From JBHOQX01 sp042408595 (GTDB taxonomy: Bacteria > Chloroflexota > Chloroflexia > Chloroflexales > Roseiflexaceae), in the NCBI GenBank assembly GCA_042408595.1, contig JBHOQX010000106.1, forward strand, positions 1-64,000: 64,000 bases of DNA, read 5' to 3'. Numbering within the stretch: position 1 is the stretch's first letter; each line of letters starts with the position of its first letter. Both the position numbers and the translations under genes were made by a program. The notes beneath the pieces were generated by a model. It made no database searches. It saw only the letters and a list, made by a program, of their open reading frames with translations, and was not told where the DNA came from. Of this stretch, positions 43,732-52,425 are shown piece by piece.

Positions 43732-45366
43732 ATGAGGAGCCAGGCACCCGCCGGGCGCAGCACACGGGCAGCGGGTCGCTGGAGCACTTTCGGCAACGCG
43801 CTGGTCGTCGCCACCGGCTACCTGCTGAGCCGCGTGCTCGGCCTGGCCCGCGAGGTGCTCATCTCGGCGCAGTTCGGCACCAGCCCGGCCCTGGACGCCT
43901 TCCGCGCCACGTTCAGCGTGATCGACCTGGTGTATCTGGTGATCGCTGGCGGCGCGCTGGGCACGGCGTTCATCCCGGTCTTCGCCGGGCTGCTGGCCGA
44001 GGGGCGCGACGACGACGCCTGGCGCCTGGCCAGCGGCGTCCTGCACGTCGCCCTTGTCGCGCTGGCCGTGGCCTGCGGGCTGCTGGCGGTGTTCGCCGGG
44101 CCGGTCGTGGCGCTGACGGTCGGGCGCGGCTTTCCGCCGGAGCAGCAGGCGCTCACCGCTGGCCTCCTGCGCGTGATGCTCCTCCAGCCGGCGCTGCTCG
44201 GCATCGGCGGGCTGGCCAAGGCGACCCTCGAGTCGTTTGATCGCTTCGCGCTGCCGGCGCTCGGGGCCAATCTGTACAACCTGGGCATCATCGCCGGGGC
44301 GCTGCTCGCGCCGTGGCTCGGCATCGCCGGGCTGGTGTACGGGGTGATCGGCGGAGCGGCGCTGTTCCTGCTGGTGCAGGCACCCGGCCTCCGCGCCGTC
44401 GGGGCGCGCTACCGGCCCGCGCCGCTGCGCTCGGTGGTGGGTCTCGGCCGCGTCGGGCGACTGCTGCTGCCGCGGCTCTTCGGGCAGGCCGCCTGGCAGA
44501 TCAACCTGATCGCCGTCACCAGTTTCGCCTCGACCCTCGGCAGCGGGGCGGTCGCGGCCAACGCCTATGCCTTTCAACTGATGCTGCTGCCGTACGGCCT
44601 GGTGGCGCTGAGCCTCGGCACGGTGATCTTCCCCCAACTGGCGCGGCGGTTCGCCGCCGGCGAGCGCGAGGCGTTTCGGGCGGCGGTGCTCGGCGCGCTG
44701 CGCCCGGTGCTGTTCCTGGCGCTGCCCGCCGCCGCGCTGCTGGCGACGCTCGGCGGGCCGCTGGTGCAGGCGCTGTTCCAGCGCGGCGCCTTCGACGCCG
44801 CCTCGACCGGGCTGACCGCCGAGGCGCTGCGGGCCTATGCGCTCGGCCTGACCGCCTTTTCGGCCTCCGAGATCCTGGTGCGCGCCTTCTTCGCCATGCA
44901 GGACACCCGCACGCCGGTGTTCGTCGGCATCGGCGTGGTGGCGCTGAACATCGCGCTCGGCTGGGCGGCGCTGCGCGGCGGGCTGGGGCTGGGCGGGCTG
45001 GCGCTGGCGTTCAGCCTCGCCACTACGCTGGAGGCGCTGGCGCTGCTCGGGCTGCTGGCCGGCCGGCTGGGCGGGCTGCCGCCCGGCGCCGCCGGAGCGC
45101 TCGGGCGAATGCTCCTGGCGACCGCCGCCTGCGCCTTGCTGGCGGCCGGGATCGGGGCGCTGTCGCAGCCGCTGCTGCCCTGGCTCGACCCGGCCGGCTA
45201 CCGCTGGCCGCGCGACTTCCCGGCGTTGGCGCTCTGGCTGCTGCTGGCCGGCGGCGCAGGCGTGCTGGCCTATGCTGGCATGGCCGCGCTGCTGCGGCTC
45301 GACGAACTGCGGGTGTTGGCCCGGAAGCTGCGGGCGGCCCGACGGCCCGGCGCCGATGGAGATTGA
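43732..45366 (+). CDS. murJ: Lipid II flippase MurJ (MviN)
   Basis: A 544-aa membrane protein with about 14 hydrophobic helices that flips lipid II for peptidoglycan synthesis. Family signs include LSRVLGLAREVLISAQFG and DAFRATFSVIDLVYL near the start, GALGTAFIPVF, and AFFAMQDTRTPVFVGI. The first 20 residues are basic and disordered. ATG 43732 is chosen; the upstream region is shared with the rpsT promoter on the other strand. Confidence 0.95.
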   Translation: MRSQAPAGRSTRAAGRWSTFGNALVVATGYLLSRVLGLAREVLISAQFGTSPALDAFRATFSVIDLVYLVIAGGALGTAFIPVFAGLLAEGRDDDAWRLASGVLHVALVALAVACGLLAVFAGPVVALTVGRGFPPEQQALTAGLLRVMLLQPALLGIGGLAKATLESFDRFALPALGANLYNLGIIAGALLAPWLGIAGLVYGVIGGAALFLLVQAPGLRAVGARYRPAPLRSVVGLGRVGRLLLPRLFGQAAWQINLIAVTSFASTLGSGAVAANAYAFQLMLLPYGLVALSLGTVIFPQLARRFAAGEREAFRAAVLGALRPVLFLALPAAALLATLGGPLVQALFQRGAFDAASTGLTAEALRAYALGLTAFSASEILVRAFFAMQDTRTPVFVGIGVVALNIALGWAALRGGLGLGGLALAFSLATTLEALALLGLLAGRLGGLPPGAAGALGRMLLATAACALLAAGIGALSQPLLPWLDPAGYRWPRDFPALALWLLLAGGAGVLAYAGMAALLRLDELRVLARKLRAARRPGADGD

Positions 45367-45771
45367 GTGCGGATTGTAGATTGGAGATCGACGGGCGGCT
45401 GCCCTGGCCCCTTGCCCCCAGCCCCAGCCCCTGGTGCCGAGTTGCGCCATCGCGCCCACCCCGCTATAATCCGCACCACAGCCGCTCGTACGATCGCAAC
45501 ATCCGATCTCGGGCCCGGTATCGCACAGAATCTGTGGTAGCACGCGGCGCTCGCCGCGCGCGACGGGGTGATCGTATGTCTGCTCAGGGAACACGCGCTG
45601 TCGCCCGGCGTGATGCCGAATCGCAGATCGCAGAGAGGCGGCCCCTGATCCGATTCCTCAGAGGTTGTCTGCAACGCGCCCGGCGCAGGAATCGTGGCGG
45701 GCTGCGCCCGGCACACCGCCCCGTTTCAGACAGCTTCTCAGGCCAGGCCCGGTAGACGAAAGGAGACGAGG
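45367..45771. other. Leader region of the ABC operon
   Basis: No gene is supported. It begins with degenerate pyrimidine/purine repeats (45361-45432), then the promoter at 45442-45470, then about 295 bases of leader with possible long-range pairings (CCACAG near 45475 with CTGTGG near 45535; CGTACGATC near 45488 with GATCGTATG near 45572). Confidence 0.45.
45442..45470 (+). promoter_or_regulatory. Promoter of the ABC/GH42 operon
   Basis: TTGCGC at 45442-45447 and TATAAT at 45465-45470 with 17 bases between. Confidence 0.65.
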
Positions 45772-47022
45772 ATGCGCGTTCGCCTGTTCGCTCCCTTGCT
45801 CGCCCTGCTGCTTGCACTGGCCGCCTGCGGCCAGGCGATGCCCGGCGGCCGCCCCACGCCCGCGGCCGGCTACGACCCGGCGGCCATGCCGTGGCAGAAC
45901 GTTGTCGCCAAAGCGCGGGGCACGACCGTCAACATCCACATGTGGGGCGGCGACGACACCATCAACCGCTACATGGACGAGTACGTCGCCCCGCGCGTCA
46001 AGCAGGAGTTCGACATCACCCTGAAGCGCACCCCGCTGAGCGACACCGTCGAGGCGGTCAACAAGATCGCCGGGGACAAGACCGCCGGCAAGGGCAGCGG
46101 CGGCGCGATCGACCTGCTCTGGGTGAACGGCGAAAACTTCCGCACCCTGCGCCAGGGTGGGCTGCTGTTCGGCCCGTGGGCGCGCGACATCCCCAACAGC
46201 CAGTACATTCCGTGGGACAAGCCGGATGTCGCCAACGATTTCGGCTACCCGGTGGATGGCTACGAAGCGCCGTGGGGCCGAGCGCAGTTCGTGATGGTCT
46301 ACGACTCGGCGCGCGTGCCCGACCCGCCGAAGGCGTTCGCAGCGCTGCTCCAGTGGGCCCAGGCCCACCCGGGGCGCTTCACCTACCCGGCCCCGCCGGA
46401 CTTCACCGGCAGCGTGTTCGTACGCCATGGCTTCTACGAGGCGGCCGGCGGCTACAAGGACCTGCTCGGCCCGTTCAACCAGCAGACCTTCGACGCCAAA
46501 GCCCCGGCGGCTTGGAAGCTGTTCAACGACCTGGCCCCCCATCTATGGCGCGGTGGCCAGACCTACCCGCAGAGCATCGCCGAGCTCGACAAGCTGTTCG
46601 CCAACGGCGAGGTGGACTTCACCATGAGCTACAACCCGGCCCACGCCAGCGGCCAGATCGAGCGCGGCGTTTTCCCGCCGACTACCCGCTCGTACCTGTT
46701 CACCGCCGGGACGATCGCCAACACCCACTACCTGGCCATCCCGTTCAACGCCAGCAACCCGCCGGGCGCGATGGTCGTCGCCAATTTCCTGGAGTCGCCG
46801 GCGGCGCAGCTCGAAAAAGCCAAGCCGGCGGTCTGGGGCGACATGCCAGCGGTCGATACCGCCCGCGTGCCCGAGGCGGAGCGCGCTGCCTTCGCGGCGC
46901 TGCCACGCGGCCCGGCGACCCTGCCGCTCGACGAACTATCGGCCCACGCGCAGCCCGAGCTGCAGGGCGATTGGCTGGAACAGATCGAAAAGGGCTGGAT
47001 CGCGAACGTGCTGAAGCGATGA
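45772..47022 (+). CDS. YnjB-like ABC substrate-binding lipoprotein
   Basis: A 416-aa exported binding protein. A signal peptide ends in the lipobox LALAACG (Cys at about residue 20), so it is lipid-anchored. NIHMWGGDDTINRYMDEYV and later AIDLLWVNGENFRTL are typical of the uncharacterised YnjB family of the iron/thiamine/sulfate-type binding proteins. AAGGAG precedes ATG 45772. Operon partners are two permeases and an ATPase further down. Ligand unknown; the GH42 and kinase neighbours hint at a glycoside or small alcohol. Confidence 0.88.
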   Translation: MRVRLFAPLLALLLALAACGQAMPGGRPTPAAGYDPAAMPWQNVVAKARGTTVNIHMWGGDDTINRYMDEYVAPRVKQEFDITLKRTPLSDTVEAVNKIAGDKTAGKGSGGAIDLLWVNGENFRTLRQGGLLFGPWARDIPNSQYIPWDKPDVANDFGYPVDGYEAPWGRAQFVMVYDSARVPDPPKAFAALLQWAQAHPGRFTYPAPPDFTGSVFVRHGFYEAAGGYKDLLGPFNQQTFDAKAPAAWKLFNDLAPHLWRGGQTYPQSIAELDKLFANGEVDFTMSYNPAHASGQIERGVFPPTTRSYLFTAGTIANTHYLAIPFNASNPPGAMVVANFLESPAAQLEKAKPAVWGDMPAVDTARVPEAERAAFAALPRGPATLPLDELSAHAQPELQGDWLEQIEKGWIANVLKR

Positions 47023-47040
47023 GCGGTAGCCGTGACCCAA

Positions 47041-47142
47041 TGATACGGCGACACGCTGGCGAGATGCTGGACGAGGCTGCCTGAACCGACCAGGGGACCG
47101 GGCACACGGCCATCCGCCCGCCAGCGTGTCACCCTCGTATCA
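47041..47142. repeat. 102-bp element with long imperfect terminal inverted repeats
   Basis: TGATACG..GACACGCTGGCG at 47041-47061 is matched inverted by CGCCAGCGTGTC..CGTATCA at 47119-47142, differing by a short internal gap. About 57 bases lie between. It fills the gap between the binding-protein and GH42 genes. Confidence 0.7.
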
Positions 47143-47154
47143 GCAGACGCACCC

Positions 47155-49302
47155 ATGACCGACGCATCCTTTCCCACCGGCGCGAGCTACTACCCGCCGC
47201 ACCACGACCCGGAGGACTGGGCGCGGGACGTGGCGGCCATGGCCGCGGCCGGGATGACCTGCATCCGCTCGGCGGAGCTGCTGGCGAGCTGGGATTACAT
47301 CGAGAAGGAGCGCGGGCAGCCCGACTGGAGCTGGCTCGATGCGCTGTTCGACGCGGCGCAGCGCCACGGCATCCGCATCCTGCTCGGCACCGGCTCGCCC
47401 AGCCCGCCGATCTGGCTGCTCGACCTGTACCCCGACGCGCAGATTATCGACCGCGACGGCGTGCCCTTCCCGACCGGGACGGTCTGGGGCTGGGCCTGCC
47501 GCAACCACCCCGGCTATCGCGCCGAGGTCGAGCGCTATCTGCGGCTGCTGGTGGCGCGCTACGGCGGCCACCCCGCGCTCTGGGCCTGGCAGATCGACAA
47601 CGAGCCGGGGTTTCCGTTCATCCCGCGGCGTGGCGAGGCGGCCCTGCGACTCTACGACTACAACCCGCACACCGTCGCCGCCTTCCGCGCCTGGCTGCGG
47701 GCGAAGTACGGCACGCTGGAGGCGCTGAACGTCGCCTGGCGCTGGGACTGCACACACCACCAGTACCGCGACTGGGCGCAGGTCCAGGCGCCGCGCTCCA
47801 TGCCGCAGGAGTGGGGCGTCGTCACCGCCTGGCTCGACTGGCGGACGTTTCTGTACGAGAACATGGCGGCGTTCGTCGGCTGGCAGCGGGGGCTCATCCG
47901 CGCGGCGGGCGCGCCGCAGCCGGCCATGACCAACGTCTTCGCGCTCTCGGGCCGCGAGGTGGAGATGGGGCTTGACCCCTGGCGGATGGCGCGCGAGGTA
48001 GACGCGATCGGCTACGACCTGTACCCCGGCATCAACCGACGACTGCACGCCGAGCCGGAGTACATCTCTATGTTTCTCGACATGGGGCGCAGCACGGCCC
48101 GGGCCGCCGGCGCGGCCTTCTGGCTGCCGGAGCTGGAGAGCGGCCCGGTGAACGGCTGGGCGCTCGGGCCGGACTACACCACCAGCGCGGCGGATATCAC
48201 CCGCTATAACCTGGAGGCGCTGGCCCACGGCGCGAAAGCCATCCTGTACCAGGGCTACCGTGAATGGCCGTGCATCCCCATCCACTGGGGCGCGCTGGCG
48301 GACTTCGAGGGCCAGCCGACACCGCGCTACCAGGCGGCAGCGCGCATCAACCGGATGCTCGGCGAGCACGCCGCGCTGTTCCTGGCCGCCGCGCCGCCGC
48401 CAGCCCAGGTTGCGCTGTTCGACGACACGCGCAACGCCACCGTGCTCCATGGCATGGGCGCGGAGGACCTGCTGCGGCGCTGCCGGCGCGGAGCCTACCG
48501 CACCTTCTGGCGCGCGGGGTACTCGCTGGAGTTTGTGGATGCGGCCGGGCTGCAGGAGGGCGGCGAACGGCTTCCGGCATGCGTCGTGCTCCCCTGCGCG
48601 CTGCTGATCGACGCGGCGACCGGGGCGGCGCTGCGGCGGTTCGTTGAGCGCGGCGGCACGCTGATTGCGTTCGCCAAATGCGCCTGGGTGGATGAGCGCG
48701 GCTGGAGCTGGGCGCGCCAGCCGGGGGCCGGGCTGGAGGCGGTGTTCGGCGCACGGGCCGGCGAGGCGGAGCGGGTTGGAGGTGAACCGGCCGCCCTGGA
48801 GCTCGACCCGACCGTTGCGCTGGCGGCGCGCCTCCAGCCGGCGGTCGCCGGCCTGGTCTTCCACCACCGCCAGCCGCTCCTGCCGTTGGACGGCACCGAG
48901 GTGCTCGCCCGGTTCGCGGACGGTAGCGTGGCGATCACCCGGCGACGGCTGGGCGCGGGCCAGGCCATCCTGGTGGGCACACACTTGGACGCAGCGGCGC
49001 TAGAACACGATGCGGCGGCTGCGCTGGTGCTGGCGCTGGCCGAAAGCGCCGGCCTCGCGCGCCCGCTGGAGTGCACAGCGCCGCCCGGGGTGGATGCGCA
49101 CCTGCTCGAATCGAGCGGCGCGCAGCTGTTTATCCTGACCAACAACGGCCCGGCCCCGGCGCGCGTTCGGGTTCGCCCGGCACACGCGGCGCTGCGGCAG
49201 GCGAGCGAGCTGCTGCACGGGCTGCCGGTGCGTATCGAGGACGGTGCGGCGCTGGTCGAGCTGCCAGCGTGGGATGGCGCGGTGGTGCGCGCGGGAGGCT
49301 AG
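47155..49302 (+). CDS. GH42 beta-galactosidase
   Basis: A 715-aa cytoplasmic glycoside hydrolase of family 42. The (beta/alpha)8 domain carries WAWQIDNEPG with the acid/base Glu and WLPELESGP with the nucleophile Glu; the trimerisation (about 380-590) and beta (600-715) domains follow. No signal peptide is seen, so it would act on imported glycosides. It is the second gene of the ABC operon. Confidence 0.92.
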   Translation: MTDASFPTGASYYPPHHDPEDWARDVAAMAAAGMTCIRSAELLASWDYIEKERGQPDWSWLDALFDAAQRHGIRILLGTGSPSPPIWLLDLYPDAQIIDRDGVPFPTGTVWGWACRNHPGYRAEVERYLRLLVARYGGHPALWAWQIDNEPGFPFIPRRGEAALRLYDYNPHTVAAFRAWLRAKYGTLEALNVAWRWDCTHHQYRDWAQVQAPRSMPQEWGVVTAWLDWRTFLYENMAAFVGWQRGLIRAAGAPQPAMTNVFALSGREVEMGLDPWRMAREVDAIGYDLYPGINRRLHAEPEYISMFLDMGRSTARAAGAAFWLPELESGPVNGWALGPDYTTSAADITRYNLEALAHGAKAILYQGYREWPCIPIHWGALADFEGQPTPRYQAAARINRMLGEHAALFLAAAPPPAQVALFDDTRNATVLHGMGAEDLLRRCRRGAYRTFWRAGYSLEFVDAAGLQEGGERLPACVVLPCALLIDAATGAALRRFVERGGTLIAFAKCAWVDERGWSWARQPGAGLEAVFGARAGEAERVGGEPAALELDPTVALAARLQPAVAGLVFHHRQPLLPLDGTEVLARFADGSVAITRRRLGAGQAILVGTHLDAAALEHDAAAALVLALAESAGLARPLECTAPPGVDAHLLESSGAQLFILTNNGPAPARVRVRPAHAALRQASELLHGLPVRIEDGAALVELPAWDGAVVRAGG

Positions 49303-49307
49303 CGGGT

Positions 49308-50204
49308 GTGCGACGTGCGAACGGAACAGACCGCAACACCTGGCTGCTGCTGCTGCCAACGGTAGCGCTGCTGGGGGTGCTGTTCGTCGGCGGGCTGGCC
49401 GTGGGGGTGGCCCAGAGCCTGGGCTGGCTGAGCCTGGTGCCAGTGGCCGCCCCGAGCCTGGCGTACTACCGCGAGGCGCTCGGCGGCCGCGACTTCGCCC
49501 GCTCGCTCGGGCTGACGCTGTACATCGCGGCGGCCGCCACGGCGCTGGCGGCGGCCCTGAGCCTGGGGCTGGCGCTGCTGCTGCGGCGGGCGTTCCGCGG
49601 TGTGTGGGCGCTGCGGCTGCTGGTGCAGTTGCCGCTGCCTGTGCCGCATCTGGTCGCAGCGGTCGGTGTGGCGCTGCTGCTGGCGCAGAGCGGCATCCTC
49701 GCCCGGCTACTCTACGCCGCCGGACTGCTCGCCGATCAGGCCGACTTCCCGCCGCTGGTGAACGACCGTGGCGCGGTGGCGGTGATCCTGACATACGTCT
49801 GGAAAGAGGTTCCGTTCATTACCCTGGTGACGATCGCGGCGCTGCGCGGCGCCGGGACGGAGCTGGAGGTCGTGGCGCGCAACCTGGGCGCGACGCCGTG
49901 GCTGGCGTTTCGTTATGTCACGCTGCCGCTGGTCGGGCCGGCAGTGCTGGGCGCGGCGACGATCGTGTTCGCTTACACCGCCGGGGCGTTCGAGGTTCCG
50001 CTCCTGCTTGGGCAGAGCTACCCGCGCGTGCTGGCGGTCGAGGCCTATGCCCGCTATCAAGAGACCGACCTGGCGGCGCGGCCGGGCGCCCTGGCGCTGA
50101 ACACGGTGCTGGCGGCGTTGACGGCGCTGGCGGCGCCGCCCTATGTCTGGCTGCTGCGCCGCGCCGGCTCGCTGGGCCGCGCCGAGGCGAGCCGGGAGCG
50201 CTAG
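49308..50204 (+). CDS. ABC transporter permease, first copy
   Basis: A 298-aa inner-membrane permease of the BPD type with six hydrophobic segments. The EAA-like loop that contacts the ATPase reads VVARNLGATPWLAFRYVTLP. It starts at GTG 49308 with GGGAGG upstream, five bases after the GH42 stop, so translation is probably coupled. It pairs with the permease at 51324. Confidence 0.88.
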   Translation: MRRANGTDRNTWLLLLPTVALLGVLFVGGLAVGVAQSLGWLSLVPVAAPSLAYYREALGGRDFARSLGLTLYIAAAATALAAALSLGLALLLRRAFRGVWALRLLVQLPLPVPHLVAAVGVALLLAQSGILARLLYAAGLLADQADFPPLVNDRGAVAVILTYVWKEVPFITLVTIAALRGAGTELEVVARNLGATPWLAFRYVTLPLVGPAVLGAATIVFAYTAGAFEVPLLLGQSYPRVLAVEAYARYQETDLAARPGALALNTVLAALTALAAPPYVWLLRRAGSLGRAEASRER

Positions 50205-50274
50205 GCGGGCCAGCCACTACACTCATGAGGTGCGGCGATGCCGCCCGCAGGCCTGTCTGGAGAGGAGCTTCGGA

Positions 50275-51336
50275 TTGCTCGCGACCGAGCTGCTGCCCCA
50301 ACTGTGCGACTATCTGGCCGGGCCAGGCGTGTGCGAGGCGCTCGGGGTGGCCCCTGGCCCGTGGCGGCTGGCGTTCCTGGCGCAGGGCGAGTACAACATC
50401 AACTACCTGCTGACCGACGCCGCCGGCCGGCGCATGGTCCTGCGGGTGAACACCGGGACGCAGATCGGGCAGGCCGGGGGCGCGCAGATCGCCTACGAGG
50501 CCGCCGCGCTGCGCCTGCTCGGTCCGGCGGGCGTCGCGCCGCGGCTGCTGGCGCTGGACGACACCCTCAGCCGGCTGCCATACGGCCTGCTGCTGATGGA
50601 GTACCTGCCGGGCGGGCCGCTGCGCTACGGCGACCCGGCGCACCTGGACGCGGCGGCGGCCACGCTTGCCCGCCTGCACAACATCCCCGCGCCAACCGAC
50701 GGCCCGTTCATCCGGCGCCGCCCGCTGGCGGACGACCTGACCGAGGCGCGCGGCTGGCTGGCGCCGTACCTGGCCTGCACGCGCGCCCCGTCGGCGGTCC
50801 GCGCCCTGTTCGCTCGCGCCCTGGCCCGCGCCGCCGCCGATGCCGGGCGCTTCGCCGGGCGCTTTCCCACGCCCTGGGCGCTGGTCCACACCGATGTTCA
50901 GGCGCATAACTGGGTGGTGGACGATGGGCGGGAAGCCGCGGACGGCGGGCGCAGCGCGGAGCCCGCTGGGGTGCGCTGCCGGCTGGTCGATTGGGAGCGC
51001 CCGCTGATCGACGATCCGAGCTACGATCTGGTACACTTTCTCTTGCCGACCACTACGCGCTGGAAGTGCGGCTACACCTTTTCCGAGGCTGAGCGCGAGC
51101 GCTTCCTGGAGCGCTACTGCGCCGCCCGGCCGGACCTGGAGGCCGACGAACTGCGCGAGCGGGTGGTGATCCGCTGGCCGTTCATTCTGCTGCGCGCGCT
51201 CGGCTGGTGCGCCGGCGCGTGGGTCGAGTACACCGGCCCCGGCCGCGCGCTGGACAACCGCGACACGCTGGCGACGATCGAGGACTATCTGCGCCCTGCG
51301 GCGCTGGAGGAGCTGTTCGGCGCATGGCTGTACTGA
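50275..51336 (+). CDS. APH/choline-kinase-like phosphotransferase
   Basis: A 353-aa small-molecule kinase of the aminoglycoside-phosphotransferase fold. FLAQGEYNINYLL resembles the nucleotide-binding strand, ALVHTDVQAHNWVVDD contains the catalytic H-D-x4-N, and CRLVDWERP the metal Asp. Such enzymes phosphorylate sugars, choline, ethanolamine or thiamine. A Gly/Ala-rich stretch (about 225-240) lies between catalytic motifs. Start TTG 50275 has GAGGAG at 8 bases; no ATG is suitable. Placed between the two permeases, it may trap the imported compound. Confidence 0.82.
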   Translation: MLATELLPQLCDYLAGPGVCEALGVAPGPWRLAFLAQGEYNINYLLTDAAGRRMVLRVNTGTQIGQAGGAQIAYEAAALRLLGPAGVAPRLLALDDTLSRLPYGLLLMEYLPGGPLRYGDPAHLDAAAATLARLHNIPAPTDGPFIRRRPLADDLTEARGWLAPYLACTRAPSAVRALFARALARAAADAGRFAGRFPTPWALVHTDVQAHNWVVDDGREAADGGRSAEPAGVRCRLVDWERPLIDDPSYDLVHFLLPTTTRWKCGYTFSEAERERFLERYCAARPDLEADELRERVVIRWPFILLRALGWCAGAWVEYTGPGRALDNRDTLATIEDYLRPAALEELFGAWLY

Positions 51337-52187
51337 CGGGCAACGAACGCCGACCGACAAACAGCATGCCACACCGCGCCAGGGCACAGAATATGGCTCG
51401 CGCCGGCCGGTGGACGATCGTCGTGCTCGCCGTGGCCTGGACGCTCGCCCCGCTGCTGCCGCTTGTGCCCTGGTCGCTCAGCGCCGGCTGGCGCTGGCCG
51501 GACCTCTTGCCGGAGCGCTGGAGCGGGCGGGCCTGGGCATACCTGGTTTCGCCGGGCGCCCAGGCGCTGCCGGCGCTGCTGACGAGCCTGGCGCTGGCCG
51601 CCGCGGTGACGCTCCTGGCCCTGGCGGCCGGGCTGCCGGCAGCGCTGGCGCTCGGGCAGCGGCGCTTCCGCGGGCGGGCGCTGGTCGAGTTACTGGTCTT
51701 CGCGCCGATCCTGACCCCGCCGCTGACGGTTGCGATGGGCCTGCAGGTGGTCTTTGTGCGGCTTGGACTGGCGGATACCGCCCCCGGCGTGCTGCTGGTC
51801 CACCTGGTCTTTGCCGTGCCGTATGTCGTGCTCATCCTGGCGAGCGCCTGCGCCGCGCTCGGGCCGGAGTGGGAGCAGCAGGCGCGCGCGCTGGGCGCAT
51901 CCCCGTGGCGGGCGTTCTGGCATGTCACGCTGCCGCTGCTGCGCCCGGCGCTGGCGGTCGCGGCGCTGCTGGCCTTCCTGGTAAGCTGGAGCCAGTATGC
52001 GCTGACGCTGCTGATCGGCGGCGGGGCGGTCTTCACCCTGCCGTTGCTGGTCTTCGCCGTGGCGCGCGGCAGCGACCCGGCGCTGGCCGCGGCGGCGGCG
52101 CTGTTATTTGTTGCGCCGACGATCATCTTTCTGGCACTTGCCGCGCGCAACCTGGCCGAGCGCGATGGGGGCCTGGGAGTATTATGA
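51324..52187 (+). CDS. ABC transporter permease, second copy
   Basis: A permease of 287 aa from ATG 51324, which overlaps the kinase gene by 13 bases; ATG 51366 or 51393 would give a more usual N-terminus. Six hydrophobic segments are visible and the EAA loop is QQARALGASPWRAFWHVTLP. The last codons (NLAERDGGLGVL, then TGA) lie in the 40-bp direct repeat that is found again before the ATPase gene. Confidence 0.88.
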   Translation: MAVLTGNERRPTNSMPHRARAQNMARAGRWTIVVLAVAWTLAPLLPLVPWSLSAGWRWPDLLPERWSGRAWAYLVSPGAQALPALLTSLALAAAVTLLALAAGLPAALALGQRRFRGRALVELLVFAPILTPPLTVAMGLQVVFVRLGLADTAPGVLLVHLVFAVPYVVLILASACAALGPEWEQQARALGASPWRAFWHVTLPLLRPALAVAALLAFLVSWSQYALTLLIGGGAVFTLPLLVFAVARGSDPALAAAAALLFVAPTIIFLALAARNLAERDGGLGVL

Positions 52188-52189
52188 AG
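52150..52189. repeat. 40-bp perfect direct repeat, left copy
   Basis: Identical to 53652-53691. It covers the permease stop and the ATG of an ATPase-like start. Confidence 0.95.
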
Positions 52190-52310
52190 ATGGCAGCACT
52201 CCCGATCACCGATCTTCCCATCTGCGATGGCCGGGGCGTGGCCGCTGGGCTACACGCCCCAACGCCGCACAGCGACCCCGCGCCTGATAGGCGGAGCATC
52301 CGCGCGTCGC
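52184..52310 (+). pseudogene. Decayed duplicate of the ATPase gene start
   Basis: From ATG 52184 the frame reads MKMAALPITDLPICDGRG, which aligns with MKAAELTITNLTIRYGPG at the start of the intact ATPase (53686). Similarity is lost after about 75 bases and returns briefly near 52285-52310 (GGCGGAGCATCCGCG), as if with an internal deletion. No further ATPase sequence follows. Confidence 0.75.
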
Positions 52311-52425
52311 GGGCACTGGTGCGCTTCTTCAGCAGCCGCTTTCGGGCAACGATAGCCACGATCACCAGGAGGAGCCCCAACACGGCAGCCGACCCGGCGC
52401 TCAAACCGGGTGGAGGTGGTGCACC

